The notes under the pieces are model-generated. The model had not been told where the DNA came from. It worked only from the letters and a program-made list of their open reading frames with translations, and did not search any database. This document shows positions 56,699-64,000 of a stretch of 64,000 nt of DNA, piece after piece; within the stretch, counting starts at the first letter, position 1, and each line of letters begins with the position of its first letter. The stretch is taken from the NCBI GenBank assembly GCA_002715505.1, contig PAZF01000004.1, positions 18,376 through 82,375 on the forward strand, written 5' to 3'. The DNA is from Candidatus Pelagibacterales bacterium. Its GTDB lineage: Bacteria; Pseudomonadota; Alphaproteobacteria; TMED109. The translations under genes and the position numbers were made by a program.

Positions 56699-57984
56699 TT
56701 GTCAAATGCATCTTTAACTTTTAGTTTTAACTGACTTTTCACCATACTTTTTTTACATTCAAAAATTACTGTTTGCATCCACTTAGTTGCACCTCTAAAT
56801 TGATTTTCTTTTTTTCCTTTACCCTTTAAGAGTATATCAACTTCCTTCCCCACAAAACTTAAATTAAAATTCTTTTTTTGATCTTTCAATAAAGTTTGTA
56901 GTTCTTGTAGTCTTTCATTTTTTTCTTTTTCGGAAATATCACAGTCTATCCTATTAGCCTTAGTTCCTATTCTTTTACTGTATTTGAATGAATAAGCATG
57001 TGCAAATTTAACTTCCTTAACAAGATTTAAAGTTTCTTTAAAGTCTCTTCTAGACTCTCCAGGAAAACCTACAATAAAATCAGAAGAAAGGGCTATATTA
57101 GGAACTTTTTTTCTTATTTTATCAATAATATTTAAATACTCTTTTGATGTGTATTTTCTATTCATATTTTTTAAAATAGTATCTGACCCAGATTGTACTG
57201 GTAAATGTAGGAAAGGGTTTAGTTTTTTACTGGATGCGTGAAGGTCAATTAAAGCCTCGTCCATATCTCTTGGATGTGATGTAGTATAACTAATTCTATC
57301 TAAATTTTTTATTTTTTCTAACTCTAAAATCAGTTTAGCAAGATTTGTTTGAACATTTCGTGAATCATTTCCATGATAAGCATTTACATTTTGTCCAAGT
57401 AAAATGATTTCTTTACATCCATTCTGACAAAGAGACCTAGCCTCTTCAACTACATCATTTACAGATCTAGAGTATTCAGCTCCTCTTGTGAAAGGAACGA
57501 CACAAAAGCTGCAAAACTTATTACAACCTTCTTGTATAGTTATAAAAGATGATATAAGAGATTTTTTCCTGCTATTTCCTAATTTAAAAAATTTTTCTTC
57601 TTCATCAAATTCTAGAAATATTTTTCTCTTATTTGTCTTATTAGATAATATATCAGGCAATTCTTGATACTTTTGCGGACCTATAATCGCGTCTATAATT
57701 GGTTGTCTCTGCAACATAGCTTTTCCTTCTGCTTGAGCTACACATCCGGCAACTATTATTTTTAAATTTTTATTTTTATTTTTAAAATCTGCAAGTTTTC
57801 CAATTTCTGAATAAACTTTTTCTGCTGCCTTTTCTCTTATGTGGCACGTATTTAATAAAATTGCATCTGCATTATCGGGGCTTGAAACCAAACTGTGGGT
57901 TTTATTTACTGTATCTGACATTCTCTCACTGTCATAGACATTCATTTGACAGCCAAAAGTTTTTATATAAATATTTTTTTTCAA
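56674..57984 (-). CDS. miaB: tRNA-2-methylthio-N6-dimethylallyladenosine synthase
   Basis: The 436-residue radical SAM enzyme has an N-terminal cluster domain (TFGCQMNVYDSERM; VAGCVAQAEG), the CNKFCSFCVVPFTRG radical SAM motif, and a C-terminal TRAM domain. It adds the methylthio group at A37 of some tRNAs. It lies between the acyltransferase gene and phoH, as in many alphaproteobacteria. Confidence 0.95.
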   Translation of the reverse strand: MKKNIYIKTFGCQMNVYDSERMSDTVNKTHSLVSSPDNADAILLNTCHIREKAAEKVYSEIGKLADFKNKNKNLKIIVAGCVAQAEGKAMLQRQPIIDAIIGPQKYQELPDILSNKTNKRKIFLEFDEEEKFFKLGNSRKKSLISSFITIQEGCNKFCSFCVVPFTRGAEYSRSVNDVVEEARSLCQNGCKEIILLGQNVNAYHGNDSRNVQTNLAKLILELEKIKNLDRISYTTSHPRDMDEALIDLHASSKKLNPFLHLPVQSGSDTILKNMNRKYTSKEYLNIIDKIRKKVPNIALSSDFIVGFPGESRRDFKETLNLVKEVKFAHAYSFKYSKRIGTKANRIDCDISEKEKNERLQELQTLLKDQKKNFNLSFVGKEVDILLKGKGKKENQFRGATKWMQTVIFECKKSMVKSQLKLKVKDAFDNCLMGEIV

Positions 57985-57993
57985 ATTTATTAT

Positions 57994-58758
57994 TCAATTA
58001 TGATTAAATTTATTATTAGTTATCAAGTTCATACCTTCAACCACCTGTTTCCTGCTAATTTCAGATAAAGCTTTTCTATTCTTTCCCTTTGAAATAGTCA
58101 TAGGATGGAAAACTAAGCTAGCATTAACGGAACTAAAACTTAAAAACCTCCTTAAATGGGCAATCATATTCATACCACCATACCAAGCTATGGTAGGCCT
58201 TAATCTATTATCAAGTGGCATATTGTTAATATGTGTATAACAAAGTGAAAAATTTTGCAATCCCAATGTAGGATTATCTTCGAATATTTTGAATAAGCTA
58301 GGTTTAAATTTTAAGACATTTTTACCATTATTAGTAGTGCCTTCTGGGAAAATTATAGTCGCAAACTTTCCACTAAGACTATCAGATACTTTTTTCAAGC
58401 TATCTAGAGTTCTAAGACTTCTTCTATCAATAAATATTGAGTTTTGTAGCTTCGCTAAAAATCCAAAAAAAAACCAACTTTTTATTTCAGATTTAGCTAC
58501 AAAACATGAGGGCAATACTGATCCTAAAATTATAATATCTAAATAAGAACAATGGTTTCCTGTTAAGATTAGTGGTTTATGGCTACTCGGTTTTCCTTGT
58601 AAAGATAATCTGATGCCAAGGATTTTAAGTAAAAATTTATGAAACAAAACTGGCAGTAAAAATCTTAGCCTACTTCTAATTAACATGAAGATTAATTGGA
58701 AAGGTAATAATAATAATATCCAAAATAATACTATTATAACTTTAAAAAATAAAAACAA
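57994..58758 (-). CDS. PlsC-type 1-acyl-glycerophosphate/lyso-ornithine lipid acyltransferase
   Basis: The 254-residue membrane protein has a hydrophobic N-terminus, the acyltransferase motif GNHCSYLD (H-x4-D), and FPEGTTNNGKNVLKFK. It transfers acyl groups to a lysolipid. The gene starts 17 bases after the OlsB-like gene. That pairing (olsB-olsA) is the arrangement of ornithine lipid synthesis, so an OlsA role is likely, though ordinary PlsC activity is also possible. Confidence 0.8.
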   Translation of the reverse strand: MFLFFKVIIVLFWILLLLPFQLIFMLIRSRLRFLLPVLFHKFLLKILGIRLSLQGKPSSHKPLILTGNHCSYLDIIILGSVLPSCFVAKSEIKSWFFFGFLAKLQNSIFIDRRSLRTLDSLKKVSDSLSGKFATIIFPEGTTNNGKNVLKFKPSLFKIFEDNPTLGLQNFSLCYTHINNMPLDNRLRPTIAWYGGMNMIAHLRRFLSFSSVNASLVFHPMTISKGKNRKALSEISRKQVVEGMNLITNNKFNHN

Positions 58759-58775
58759 CTTCTCGCTTTAAAAAA

Positions 58776-59579
58776 TTATTTTCTATCATAATGAAGTTTG
58801 TATCTGCTAGCTATTTTTTTTGTGGGTAAAACTATACAAACGTCTGTAGTATTAAAATCATGATCAATTACAGCTCCATCTCCAACAAAAGCTCCTAACC
58901 TAATATATCCTTTTATTAAAGGAGGTATGGATGATAAAAAATCTCTAAAAGAAGGCATTTGCGTATTTTCCTTTTTCATACTTATATACCTTTGTTCTAA
59001 TGCTTTAGGTCTAATATTTTTAGGAGCAAGGTAATTTTTATACAAATAGTTAAAAGATTTTTGGTGAATTAATGGCTCAATCCCGGGAAAAGAAGCACAT
59101 CCAAACATTATATCTATTTCGTATTTTACGACATATTGAGATATGAATGACCACAGCAATTGCATGGTAGTTCCTGTTCTATATTCTTTAGCAACGCAAC
59201 TCCTTCCTAACTCTAAGATATTTCCTTTAAAATTAATAAGTTGTGAAATATCATATTCATTTGATGTATAAAAAACGTTATCTTTGTATTTTTGAGTTCC
59301 CCTGTTTAATCTATAAGTTCCTATAACTCTATCTTTTAAGGTTCCTTTTAGGCTATTATCAAAAACCAAAATATGGTCGAAGTAATGATCAAAATTATCA
59401 ATATCTCTTTTTAATTTTGTTTGCTTGTAACTAGCCTTCGCTTTCATTTCTTCATAGAATATTTTATACCTTAATGCTTGCGCAGCATCAATTTCTAAAC
59501 TATTTTCCGCCAATCTAACTTCTAATGAACCAGATTTAAGGTTTAGTAATAAAGAATTAAAGTTTTCCGCTACTGCCAT
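58776..59579 (-). CDS. olsB: OlsB-like ornithine N-acyltransferase (GNAT/hemolysin-type)
   Basis: The 267-residue protein has the features LEVRLAENSLEIDAAQALRYKIFYEEM and ILELGRSCVAKEYRTGTTMQLLW, and the segment FGCASFPGIEP typical of OlsB and related hemolysin-annotated acyltransferases. It would N-acylate ornithine with a 3-hydroxyacyl chain from acyl-ACP to form lyso-ornithine lipid, which the following PlsC-like enzyme completes. Such phosphorus-free lipids help under phosphate limitation. The pair lies between fur and miaB. Confidence 0.75.
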   Translation of the reverse strand: MAVAENFNSLLLNLKSGSLEVRLAENSLEIDAAQALRYKIFYEEMKAKASYKQTKLKRDIDNFDHYFDHILVFDNSLKGTLKDRVIGTYRLNRGTQKYKDNVFYTSNEYDISQLINFKGNILELGRSCVAKEYRTGTTMQLLWSFISQYVVKYEIDIMFGCASFPGIEPLIHQKSFNYLYKNYLAPKNIRPKALEQRYISMKKENTQMPSFRDFLSSIPPLIKGYIRLGAFVGDGAVIDHDFNTTDVCIVLPTKKIASRYKLHYDRK

Positions 59580-59590
59580 AAGATTTACTA

Positions 59591-60022
59591 TTAATTACTC
59601 TTAATTTTTTTACCAAATAATTCCATTTTATGATCAACCAAATTATAACCTAATTTTTTAGCAACTTTTTTTTGTAATTCTTCTATTTCTTCGTCTACGA
59701 ATTCAATTATTTCTCCGCTCTCTATATCAATTAAATGATCATGATGCGAATCGGTTAGTTCTTCGTATCTAGCTCTTTTTCCTCCTAGCTCTATTCTATT
59801 AAGTACGTGGTTTTCCTCAAATAGTTTAATAGTTCTATAAACAGTAGCTAAACTAATTCTATTATCAATTTTATTAGCCCTAATAAAAACTTCATTGGCA
59901 TCTGGGTGGTCGCTAGAGTCAGTTATCACTTTTGCAATAATTTTTCTTTGGTGAGTTAACTTTATCCCTTTATCTAAAAATGATTCCTCTATTCTAGAAG
60001 TTTGTTTTTTTTTTGCTATCAT
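59591..60022 (-). CDS. fur: Ferric uptake regulator family protein
   Basis: The 143-residue protein has a winged-helix N-terminus (LTHQRKIIAKVI; ISLATVYRTIKLFEENHVL) and the metal-binding SHHDHLIDIESGEIIEF. It is the classical Fur/Mur group and distinct from the Irr-like protein at 41393. In some alphaproteobacteria this protein senses manganese (Mur). The Fur-like operator at 5074 shows a possible target. It is divergent from the tusA-like gene with a 57-base gap. Confidence 0.88.
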   Translation of the reverse strand: MIAKKKQTSRIEESFLDKGIKLTHQRKIIAKVITDSSDHPDANEVFIRANKIDNRISLATVYRTIKLFEENHVLNRIELGGKRARYEELTDSHHDHLIDIESGEIIEFVDEEIEELQKKVAKKLGYNLVDHKMELFGKKIKSN

Positions 60023-60079
60023 TTTTTTAATATAATTATATTTTATTATATTATAATTAGTGGAAAGATTAAATAAAAA

Positions 60080-60298
60080 ATGTTTTTAGACTTAACAAAT
60101 GATAAATGTCCTATTACTTTCGTAAAAACAAAAATTGCATTAGAAAAATTAAAAAAATCAGAGTTGCTTACTGTGAGAATAAACTCAGGAGAAGAACTAG
60201 ATAGTATGCCAAATAGCCTAGAAGAAATTGGGTATAAAATAATAGAAAAGAAAAAGCTTAGAAAAAATATTGCTGAAATAATTATAAGGCAAATTTAA
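60080..60298 (+). CDS. TusA/SirA-like sulfurtransferase
   Basis: The 72-residue protein has the TusA core: LDLTNDKCPITFVKTKIALEKL with the persulfide cysteine C10 before Pro, and a SMPNSLEEIGYKI segment. Proteins of this family pass persulfide sulfur, for example to tRNA thiolation or molybdenum cofactor. It is convergent with rimI, with ends overlapping by four bases. Start ATG at 60080. Confidence 0.82.
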   Translation: MFLDLTNDKCPITFVKTKIALEKLKKSELLTVRINSGEELDSMPNSLEEIGYKIIEKKKLRKNIAEIIIRQI

Positions 60299-60726
60299 GA
60301 GATTGATTTGATCATTATATATGCATCTTTTAAACCACTTGGAGTTTTATAATAATTTTTTCTGTTTCCTTCTATATTAAAACCAAATTTCTCGTACATT
60401 TTTATAGCAGGTATATTTTTCTTTGAAACTTCTAAAAGAATTTTTTTTGCTTTCTCTTGCTCGGCTTTTTTAAACAAGCTTCTTAATAATTCTGAAGCAA
60501 TTCCTTTCCTTCTCTCTTTTCTATTCGTTGCCAAGGATAAAACCTCAAATTCATCAAAAATTTTTCTAGCAATTAAGTACCCTCCAGATTCTATTTTAGA
60601 AGAAAAAAAAAATACATTTTTGTTGCAGAAAAAGTTGGTAAAAAAATCTTTGCTCCATTTCTTACAATTATCTTCTGAAACCGATAAGTATTTTTTATAA
60701 ATTTTATTAATATTATTTTTTTGCAT
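60295..60726 (-). CDS. rimI: Ribosomal protein S18-alanine N-acetyltransferase-like GNAT
   Basis: The 143-residue GNAT enzyme has the acetyl-CoA loop RKERRKGIASELL and the C-terminal EVSKKNIPAIKMYEKFGFNIEGNRKNYY pattern. Its position directly after tsaB (14-base overlap) is the classic tsaB-rimI pair. The substrate is S18 in enteric bacteria but may differ here. Confidence 0.86.
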   Translation of the reverse strand: MQKNNINKIYKKYLSVSEDNCKKWSKDFFTNFFCNKNVFFFSSKIESGGYLIARKIFDEFEVLSLATNRKERRKGIASELLRSLFKKAEQEKAKKILLEVSKKNIPAIKMYEKFGFNIEGNRKNYYKTPSGLKDAYIMIKSIS

Positions 60727-61360
60727 AATGTTCTTTTATGTATATAGGTTCAAGTTCCTTATATTCATATGATTCTAAATTTTTTTCATTTTTTTTTATT
60801 ATACTCTTTATGCCTAAACAACCTGGTATACATAAATAGTAATTTTTAATTTTCAGAGTATTTAAAAAGTTTCCTACTTTGATCATTTTATCTTTATAAT
60901 TACTTTCTTTTAATTCTTTTTCTGTAATCATTTGGTTGTCTTTATTTTTATTATTACTATCAAATATTTTTTTATAGAATTGATTCCCGGGACCTTTTAT
61001 CAAAACCTCAATATCTTTATGATTTTTATTTTTTTTACTTTCAAGAAATTGGTAAAGAATAGAATCAAAATTAGAGTAACCTATGATTTTTGCTCCAGTG
61101 GATAATGATAAAGCCTTAGCTGCAGAAATTCCAATTCGTATACCTGTAAACGATCCTGGTCCTAATGAAACTAAAATGAAATCAATGTCATTGAATTTTA
61201 TTTTAGCTTCATTAATCAAATCATCTAGTAATTTATTTATGTCTTCTTCGATACTTCTAGGAGCATCTATAAGTTTTGAAAAAAAGGTATTGTCTCTTAA
61301 TATTGAAAGAAAAATTCTTCCTAGCGAAGTTTCTATTGTTAAAATATTTTTGTATTTCAT
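60713..61360 (-). CDS. tsaB: tRNA threonylcarbamoyladenosine biosynthesis protein TsaB
   Basis: The 215-residue ASKHA-fold protein has ILTIETSLG at the start, LVSLGPGSFTGIRIGISAAKALS and a diverged C-terminus. TsaB partners TsaD (17820-18863) in threonylcarbamoyl transfer to tRNA. It is divergent from the dipeptidase gene with a 27-base gap. Confidence 0.9.
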   Translation of the reverse strand: MKYKNILTIETSLGRIFLSILRDNTFFSKLIDAPRSIEEDINKLLDDLINEAKIKFNDIDFILVSLGPGSFTGIRIGISAAKALSLSTGAKIIGYSNFDSILYQFLESKKNKNHKDIEVLIKGPGNQFYKKIFDSNNKNKDNQMITEKELKESNYKDKMIKVGNFLNTLKIKNYYLCIPGCLGIKSIIKKNEKNLESYEYKELEPIYIKEHYAKK

Positions 61361-61387
61361 AATAATATTATTAGAGTAAATAATATT

Positions 61388-61918
61388 ATGGCACTAATAG
61401 AAATAAAAAAAAATAAATTTGATATTGATATTGATCTACGCTACGCGACAAAAAATAATATAACAGGCAGAAAAATATTTAGAGAAGGAAAGTGCTTTTT
61501 AGAAAGTCTTGCAGCTGAAAAATTATTTTTTGCTTCTAAAATAGCAAAAGATTTTAATTGTAGATTAAAAATTTTTGATGCATACAGACCACAATATGTT
61601 CAGGAAGCTTTATGGAAATTTTGTCCTGATCCGGATTTTTTAACTCACCCCAAAAAAGGATCACCTCATACTAGAGGAGTGGCAGTAGATCTAACTCTAA
61701 CTAAAAATAATGTTGATTTAGATATGGGAACAGATTTTGATGACTTTACCGAAAAAGCTTATCATCTTTCCAAAAATGTTTCCTTAGAATCAAGAAGAAA
61801 TAGGTCACTTTTACTTTCCATAATGATCTTAGCTGGGTTTGATTTTTATGAGAAAGAGTGGTGGCATTACCAACTTTATAATTCAAAAAATTTTTCCTTG
61901 ATTAAGAATATTACTTAG
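61388..61918 (+). CDS. D-alanyl-D-alanine dipeptidase (VanX/DdpX family)
   Basis: The 176-residue zinc peptidase has LRYATKNNITGR, FDAYRPQYVQEALW, the zinc His and Asp in SPHTRGVAVDLTL, and the EWWHYQL motif with catalytic Glu and zinc His. It cleaves D-Ala-D-Ala dipeptide, probably for nutrition or wall recycling. No van cluster is present, so a resistance role is not supported. No signal peptide is seen, so it is cytoplasmic. Confidence 0.9.
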   Translation: MALIEIKKNKFDIDIDLRYATKNNITGRKIFREGKCFLESLAAEKLFFASKIAKDFNCRLKIFDAYRPQYVQEALWKFCPDPDFLTHPKKGSPHTRGVAVDLTLTKNNVDLDMGTDFDDFTEKAYHLSKNVSLESRRNRSLLLSIMILAGFDFYEKEWWHYQLYNSKNFSLIKNIT

Positions 61919-62477
61919 ACTGAAGTTCTACAACTTCTTTAACATCAGGAATATAATGCTTAAGCATATTTTCAATACCCATTTTCAAAGTTGCGGTAGA
62001 TGAAGGGCATCCTGAACAACTTCCCTTTAACTCGAGAGTGACAACACCATTTTCAAAGCTATGAAATGTAATATCTCCTCCATGGCTAGCTACTACTGGC
62101 TTTACTTTTGTCTCTAATAAATTAACAATTTCTCTTTCTGCTGGGTCGTCTATTTTTTTCTTAGCTTTTTTATTATCATTATCACTTGCTTTTTCTTCAA
62201 ATGGTATGTTTTTTTTCTGTAAAACAGTTCCAATTTTTGCTGTCAAAATAGTCTTTAAAACCTTCCAGTCCTCTTTTTCTGATTTTGATATAGAAATAAA
62301 TTCTGCATTCAACAAAACATCAGTAACTCCTTGAATAGCAAATATTGTTTTTAGCAATTCTGAATTTTCAAAGTTATCTGTTGATTTAAATAGCTTGGTC
62401 CCCTCAAAATCTATATTTTTTTCTGGAATAAACTTTAAAGTATTAGGATTAGGTGTTTCTTCTATTCTTAAAAACAT
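61911..62477 (-). CDS. nfu: Nfu-type Fe-S scaffold protein
   Basis: The protein has the N-terminal Nfu domain starting MFLRIEETPNPNTLKFIPEK and the C-terminal NifU-like domain with the cluster cysteines in GSCSGCPSSTATLKMG. It carries 4Fe-4S clusters to target proteins. I chose the ATG at 62477 (188 residues). The frame opens at 62501 with an odd run of isoleucines that is absent from the family. It overlaps the upstream universal stress gene by 29 bases. Both ends suggest one minus-strand unit with the genes at 62449-63999. Confidence 0.9.
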   Translation of the reverse strand: MFLRIEETPNPNTLKFIPEKNIDFEGTKLFKSTDNFENSELLKTIFAIQGVTDVLLNAEFISISKSEKEDWKVLKTILTAKIGTVLQKKNIPFEEKASDNDNKKAKKKIDDPAEREIVNLLETKVKPVVASHGGDITFHSFENGVVTLELKGSCSGCPSSTATLKMGIENMLKHYIPDVKEVVELQSK

Positions 62478-62946
62478 AATTATTATAATTATCAGGAACA
62501 ATGGTAATTGGCAAGTTTAACTTTTTTCTAAAGCTTCCTGTCAAAGAGTTAATAATTTTATTAGTATCATTACCCTCTAGAGCTAATCCAAGAATCAAGT
62601 TTTTAACTTTATATCTTTTATTATTTAAAACCTTGAAAATTGTATCTACCTTATCCCCTCTTTTTATTATTTTTTTTACTTTAAATTTATAATTCTTTTT
62701 AATTTCAGATTGATGGTGTTCTAATAATTCCTTAGCCTTTGATTTTTGTTCCTCTAACATGATTGTTTCAACACCCTTCCAATGTCTAAAATTGGCTACT
62801 TCTATAATATATAATAAAATTAAACTTATTTTTTGTTTATTCGCATTTGTACAAGCATAGTCAAGTGCTGAGTAAAATTCATTAGACTCATCTACACAAA
62901 CAAGAAAATATTCGTTATCTATTTTTTTATCAATATTTTTAGGCAT
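62449..62946 (-). CDS. Universal stress protein (UspA) family
   Basis: The 165-residue protein has the UspA fold pattern: FLVCVDESNEFYSALDYACTNANKQKISLILLYII at the start and NLILGLALEGNDTNKIINSLTGSFRKKLNLPITIVP at the end. The canonical G-x2-G-x9-G(S/T) ATP loop is modified (GLALEGNDTNKIINSLTGSF). The protein may bind ATP or only dimerise. It overlaps the downstream nfu gene and follows the TIGR02186 gene by an eight-base overlap. Confidence 0.8.
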   Translation of the reverse strand: MPKNIDKKIDNEYFLVCVDESNEFYSALDYACTNANKQKISLILLYIIEVANFRHWKGVETIMLEEQKSKAKELLEHHQSEIKKNYKFKVKKIIKRGDKVDTIFKVLNNKRYKVKNLILGLALEGNDTNKIINSLTGSFRKKLNLPITIVPDNYNNYVFKNRRNT

Positions 62947-63682
62947 TTATTCTCCTTATTAATTCATTTACTAAAAAACCAAAAAGCATGGCCATTAAAA
63001 CTGCAAAGGCTCCATAAATCAAACTATTTTTAGTAGCGAATAAATACACTTTTTCTCCTAAACCTGATTTAGAAACATTTATAAAAGAACGCTTCGAACC
63101 TACTACTTTTTCTTCATTTAATAGCAAAGTATCCACAATATAGGTTCCTTCTGATATATCAGAAGGAAAAGAAATTTCTGTCTTAAATAAACGATTATCT
63201 ATAATCTCAATCTTTCCATGTGAAGAATTATAATTTCCAATTTTTTTCATACTTTGAATTATACCCTCTCTCCACTCTAACCTTCCCTCATCTTCTATTT
63301 CCTCTGCACCTTCAAATCTTAAATTATTCAAACCTATTTGATTAATCTTCAAAAAAGAGTCGTTTTTAATTTGGTTTAATGGCTTGCTAGAAGCAACAAA
63401 ATAATAAGTAGGAACATCAGAAAAAATTCTTGATTTAGAATTGATCCATAACCAAATTTTTTTTTCTTTTTTTAATACTTTTATTTTTTTTCTAGGCCCA
63501 GTGACTATAATAACTAAATCTCCTGGTGTATCTAATGCTCCAAAGTAAGAAAGCTTTTCTCCAGTGAAACCAACATCCATATAAATTTGATTATCAAGAA
63601 ACTCTGCTATTAAATTTTCTTTACCAATAGTTTTTTTATACGATAAATTTAGTAAAATCAGGAAAACAATAAATAATTTCAT
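62939..63682 (-). CDS. TIGR02186 family exported protein
   Basis: The 247-residue protein has a signal peptide (about residues 1-18) and a periplasmic domain with VGFTGEKLSYFGALDTPGDLVIIVTGPRKKIKVLKKEKKIWLWINSKSRIF, the TIGR02186 pattern. It ends in a membrane span (about 222-241). The family has no proven function and is nearly always next to a TauE/SafE permease, as here (four-base overlap). It may be a partner of that transporter. Confidence 0.82.
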   Translation of the reverse strand: MKLFIVFLILLNLSYKKTIGKENLIAEFLDNQIYMDVGFTGEKLSYFGALDTPGDLVIIVTGPRKKIKVLKKEKKIWLWINSKSRIFSDVPTYYFVASSKPLNQIKNDSFLKINQIGLNNLRFEGAEEIEDEGRLEWREGIIQSMKKIGNYNSSHGKIEIIDNRLFKTEISFPSDISEGTYIVDTLLLNEEKVVGSKRSFINVSKSGLGEKVYLFATKNSLIYGAFAVLMAMLFGFLVNELIRRINA

Positions 63683-63999
63683 CTTATAAACTCTATTGTA
63701 TAAAGTAAATTAGGGTCAATGAGTAATTTGGAGAGAAGAAAAATACATAAAGAAAAAATTAAAATTCCTAATAACAACCTAATAATCTCACCCGATATTT
63801 TTTGAACTATAAAAGCCCCTGCCTGTACTCCAAAAACCCCTCCAAAAAGTAAAAAGGAAGATAATATTACATCTACAGTTTGATTAACATGGGCATGCAT
63901 AATTGTAGAAACTATTGAAACAAATAATACTTGCATTAAAGAAGTACCAATTACAACTTGTGTTGACATTCCTAAAATATAAATCATGGCAGGAACCAA
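63679..63999 (-). CDS. TauE/SafE family permease, 5' end beyond the window
   Basis: This is the C-terminal 106 residues of a TauE/SafE (sulfite exporter-like) membrane protein, with three or four membrane spans and the family segment ILGMSTQVVIGTSLMQVLFVS, followed by FLLFGGVFGVQAGAFIVQKI. The gene runs off the window on its 5' side. It overlaps the TIGR02186 gene by four bases. Substrates in the family are sulfonates, sulfite or other organic anions. Confidence 0.8.
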   Translation of the reverse strand: MVPAMIYILGMSTQVVIGTSLMQVLFVSIVSTIMHAHVNQTVDVILSSFLLFGGVFGVQAGAFIVQKISGEIIRLLLGILIFSLCIFLLSKLLIDPNLLYTIEFIR

Positions 64000-64000
64000 A

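Noticed and set aside
61388..61918. Vancomycin resistance function for the VanX-like dipeptidase
   Set aside because: No vanH, vanA or regulatory genes are nearby, and related dipeptidases in gram-negative bacteria act in D-Ala-D-Ala use.

Overview
The window is a gene-dense, AT-rich stretch of a bacterial chromosome (GC looks near 30% by eye). The genes point to an alphaproteobacterium with a streamlined genome. Diagnostic runs are gpsA-tsaD facing hemC-hemD-mitofilin-hemY, tsaB-rimI-fur-olsBA-miaB-phoH-ybeY-corC-lnt-metK-trmB-nusA-infB-rbfA-truB-rpsO-pnp, an Irr-type regulator, and a TIGR02186/TauE pair. Short spacers and overlapping genes suggest a free-living, probably marine, small-genome lineage (AEGEAN-169/HIMB59/SAR11-like). 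The exact clade cannot be fixed from sequence reading alone. I see no rRNA, tRNA, CRISPR, phage or insertion sequence, and no gene-free stretch over 300 bp.

Layout. 1-5 kb: thiolase, small membrane proteins, MarC, a 16-codon ORF with two hairpins, a sodium symporter with its DUF3311 partner, and glyoxalase I. 5-9.5 kb: two copies of a two-gene cassette (Tat-exported gluconate 2-dehydrogenase subunit 3 plus GMC flavoprotein), placed tail to tail. 9.5-11.7 kb: SDR and class II aldolase genes. 11.7-16.8 kb: rpmH-rnpA-yidC-engB-argB-HAD-dapD. 16.8-25.3 kb: gpsA-tsaD, the hem cluster, an L,D-transpeptidase and a bifunctional PBP. 25.3-33.5 kb: gyrB-recF-dnaN-dnaA-rpsT-echA-mutM on the minus strand. 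33.6-38.3 kb: ubiE-coaBC-moeB-DsrE and two others. 38.3-43.2 kb: a redox/iron island (DUF3501, Prx5, Fe-S oxidoreductase, rubrerythrin, Irr, nitronate monooxygenase). 43.2-64 kb: the long translation/RNA/cell-envelope run and an Fe-S/stress end piece.

The most interesting signal is in the duplicated GMC cassette. The copy at 7340-8917 carries three cysteines spaced C-x5-C-x3-C, as in FAD-glucose dehydrogenases that hold a 3Fe-4S cluster. In the copy at 5716-7281 all three are replaced (Ser, Asn, Asp), and this copy sits behind a strong Fur-box-like operator laid over a promoter. I infer an iron-sparing enzyme swap: the cluster-free isozyme is made when iron is scarce. A second iron-linked unit is rubrerythrin behind a perfect Irr-type palindrome, followed by an Fe-S oxidoreductase, a peroxiredoxin and DUF3501.

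Several housekeeping genes look interrupted as sequenced. recF and ubiE are each out of frame at an 11-A tract, pnp has an in-frame TGA at codon 21, and trmB has no ATG/GTG/TTG start. These may be sequence errors, transcriptional slippage or real decay, and should be checked against reads.
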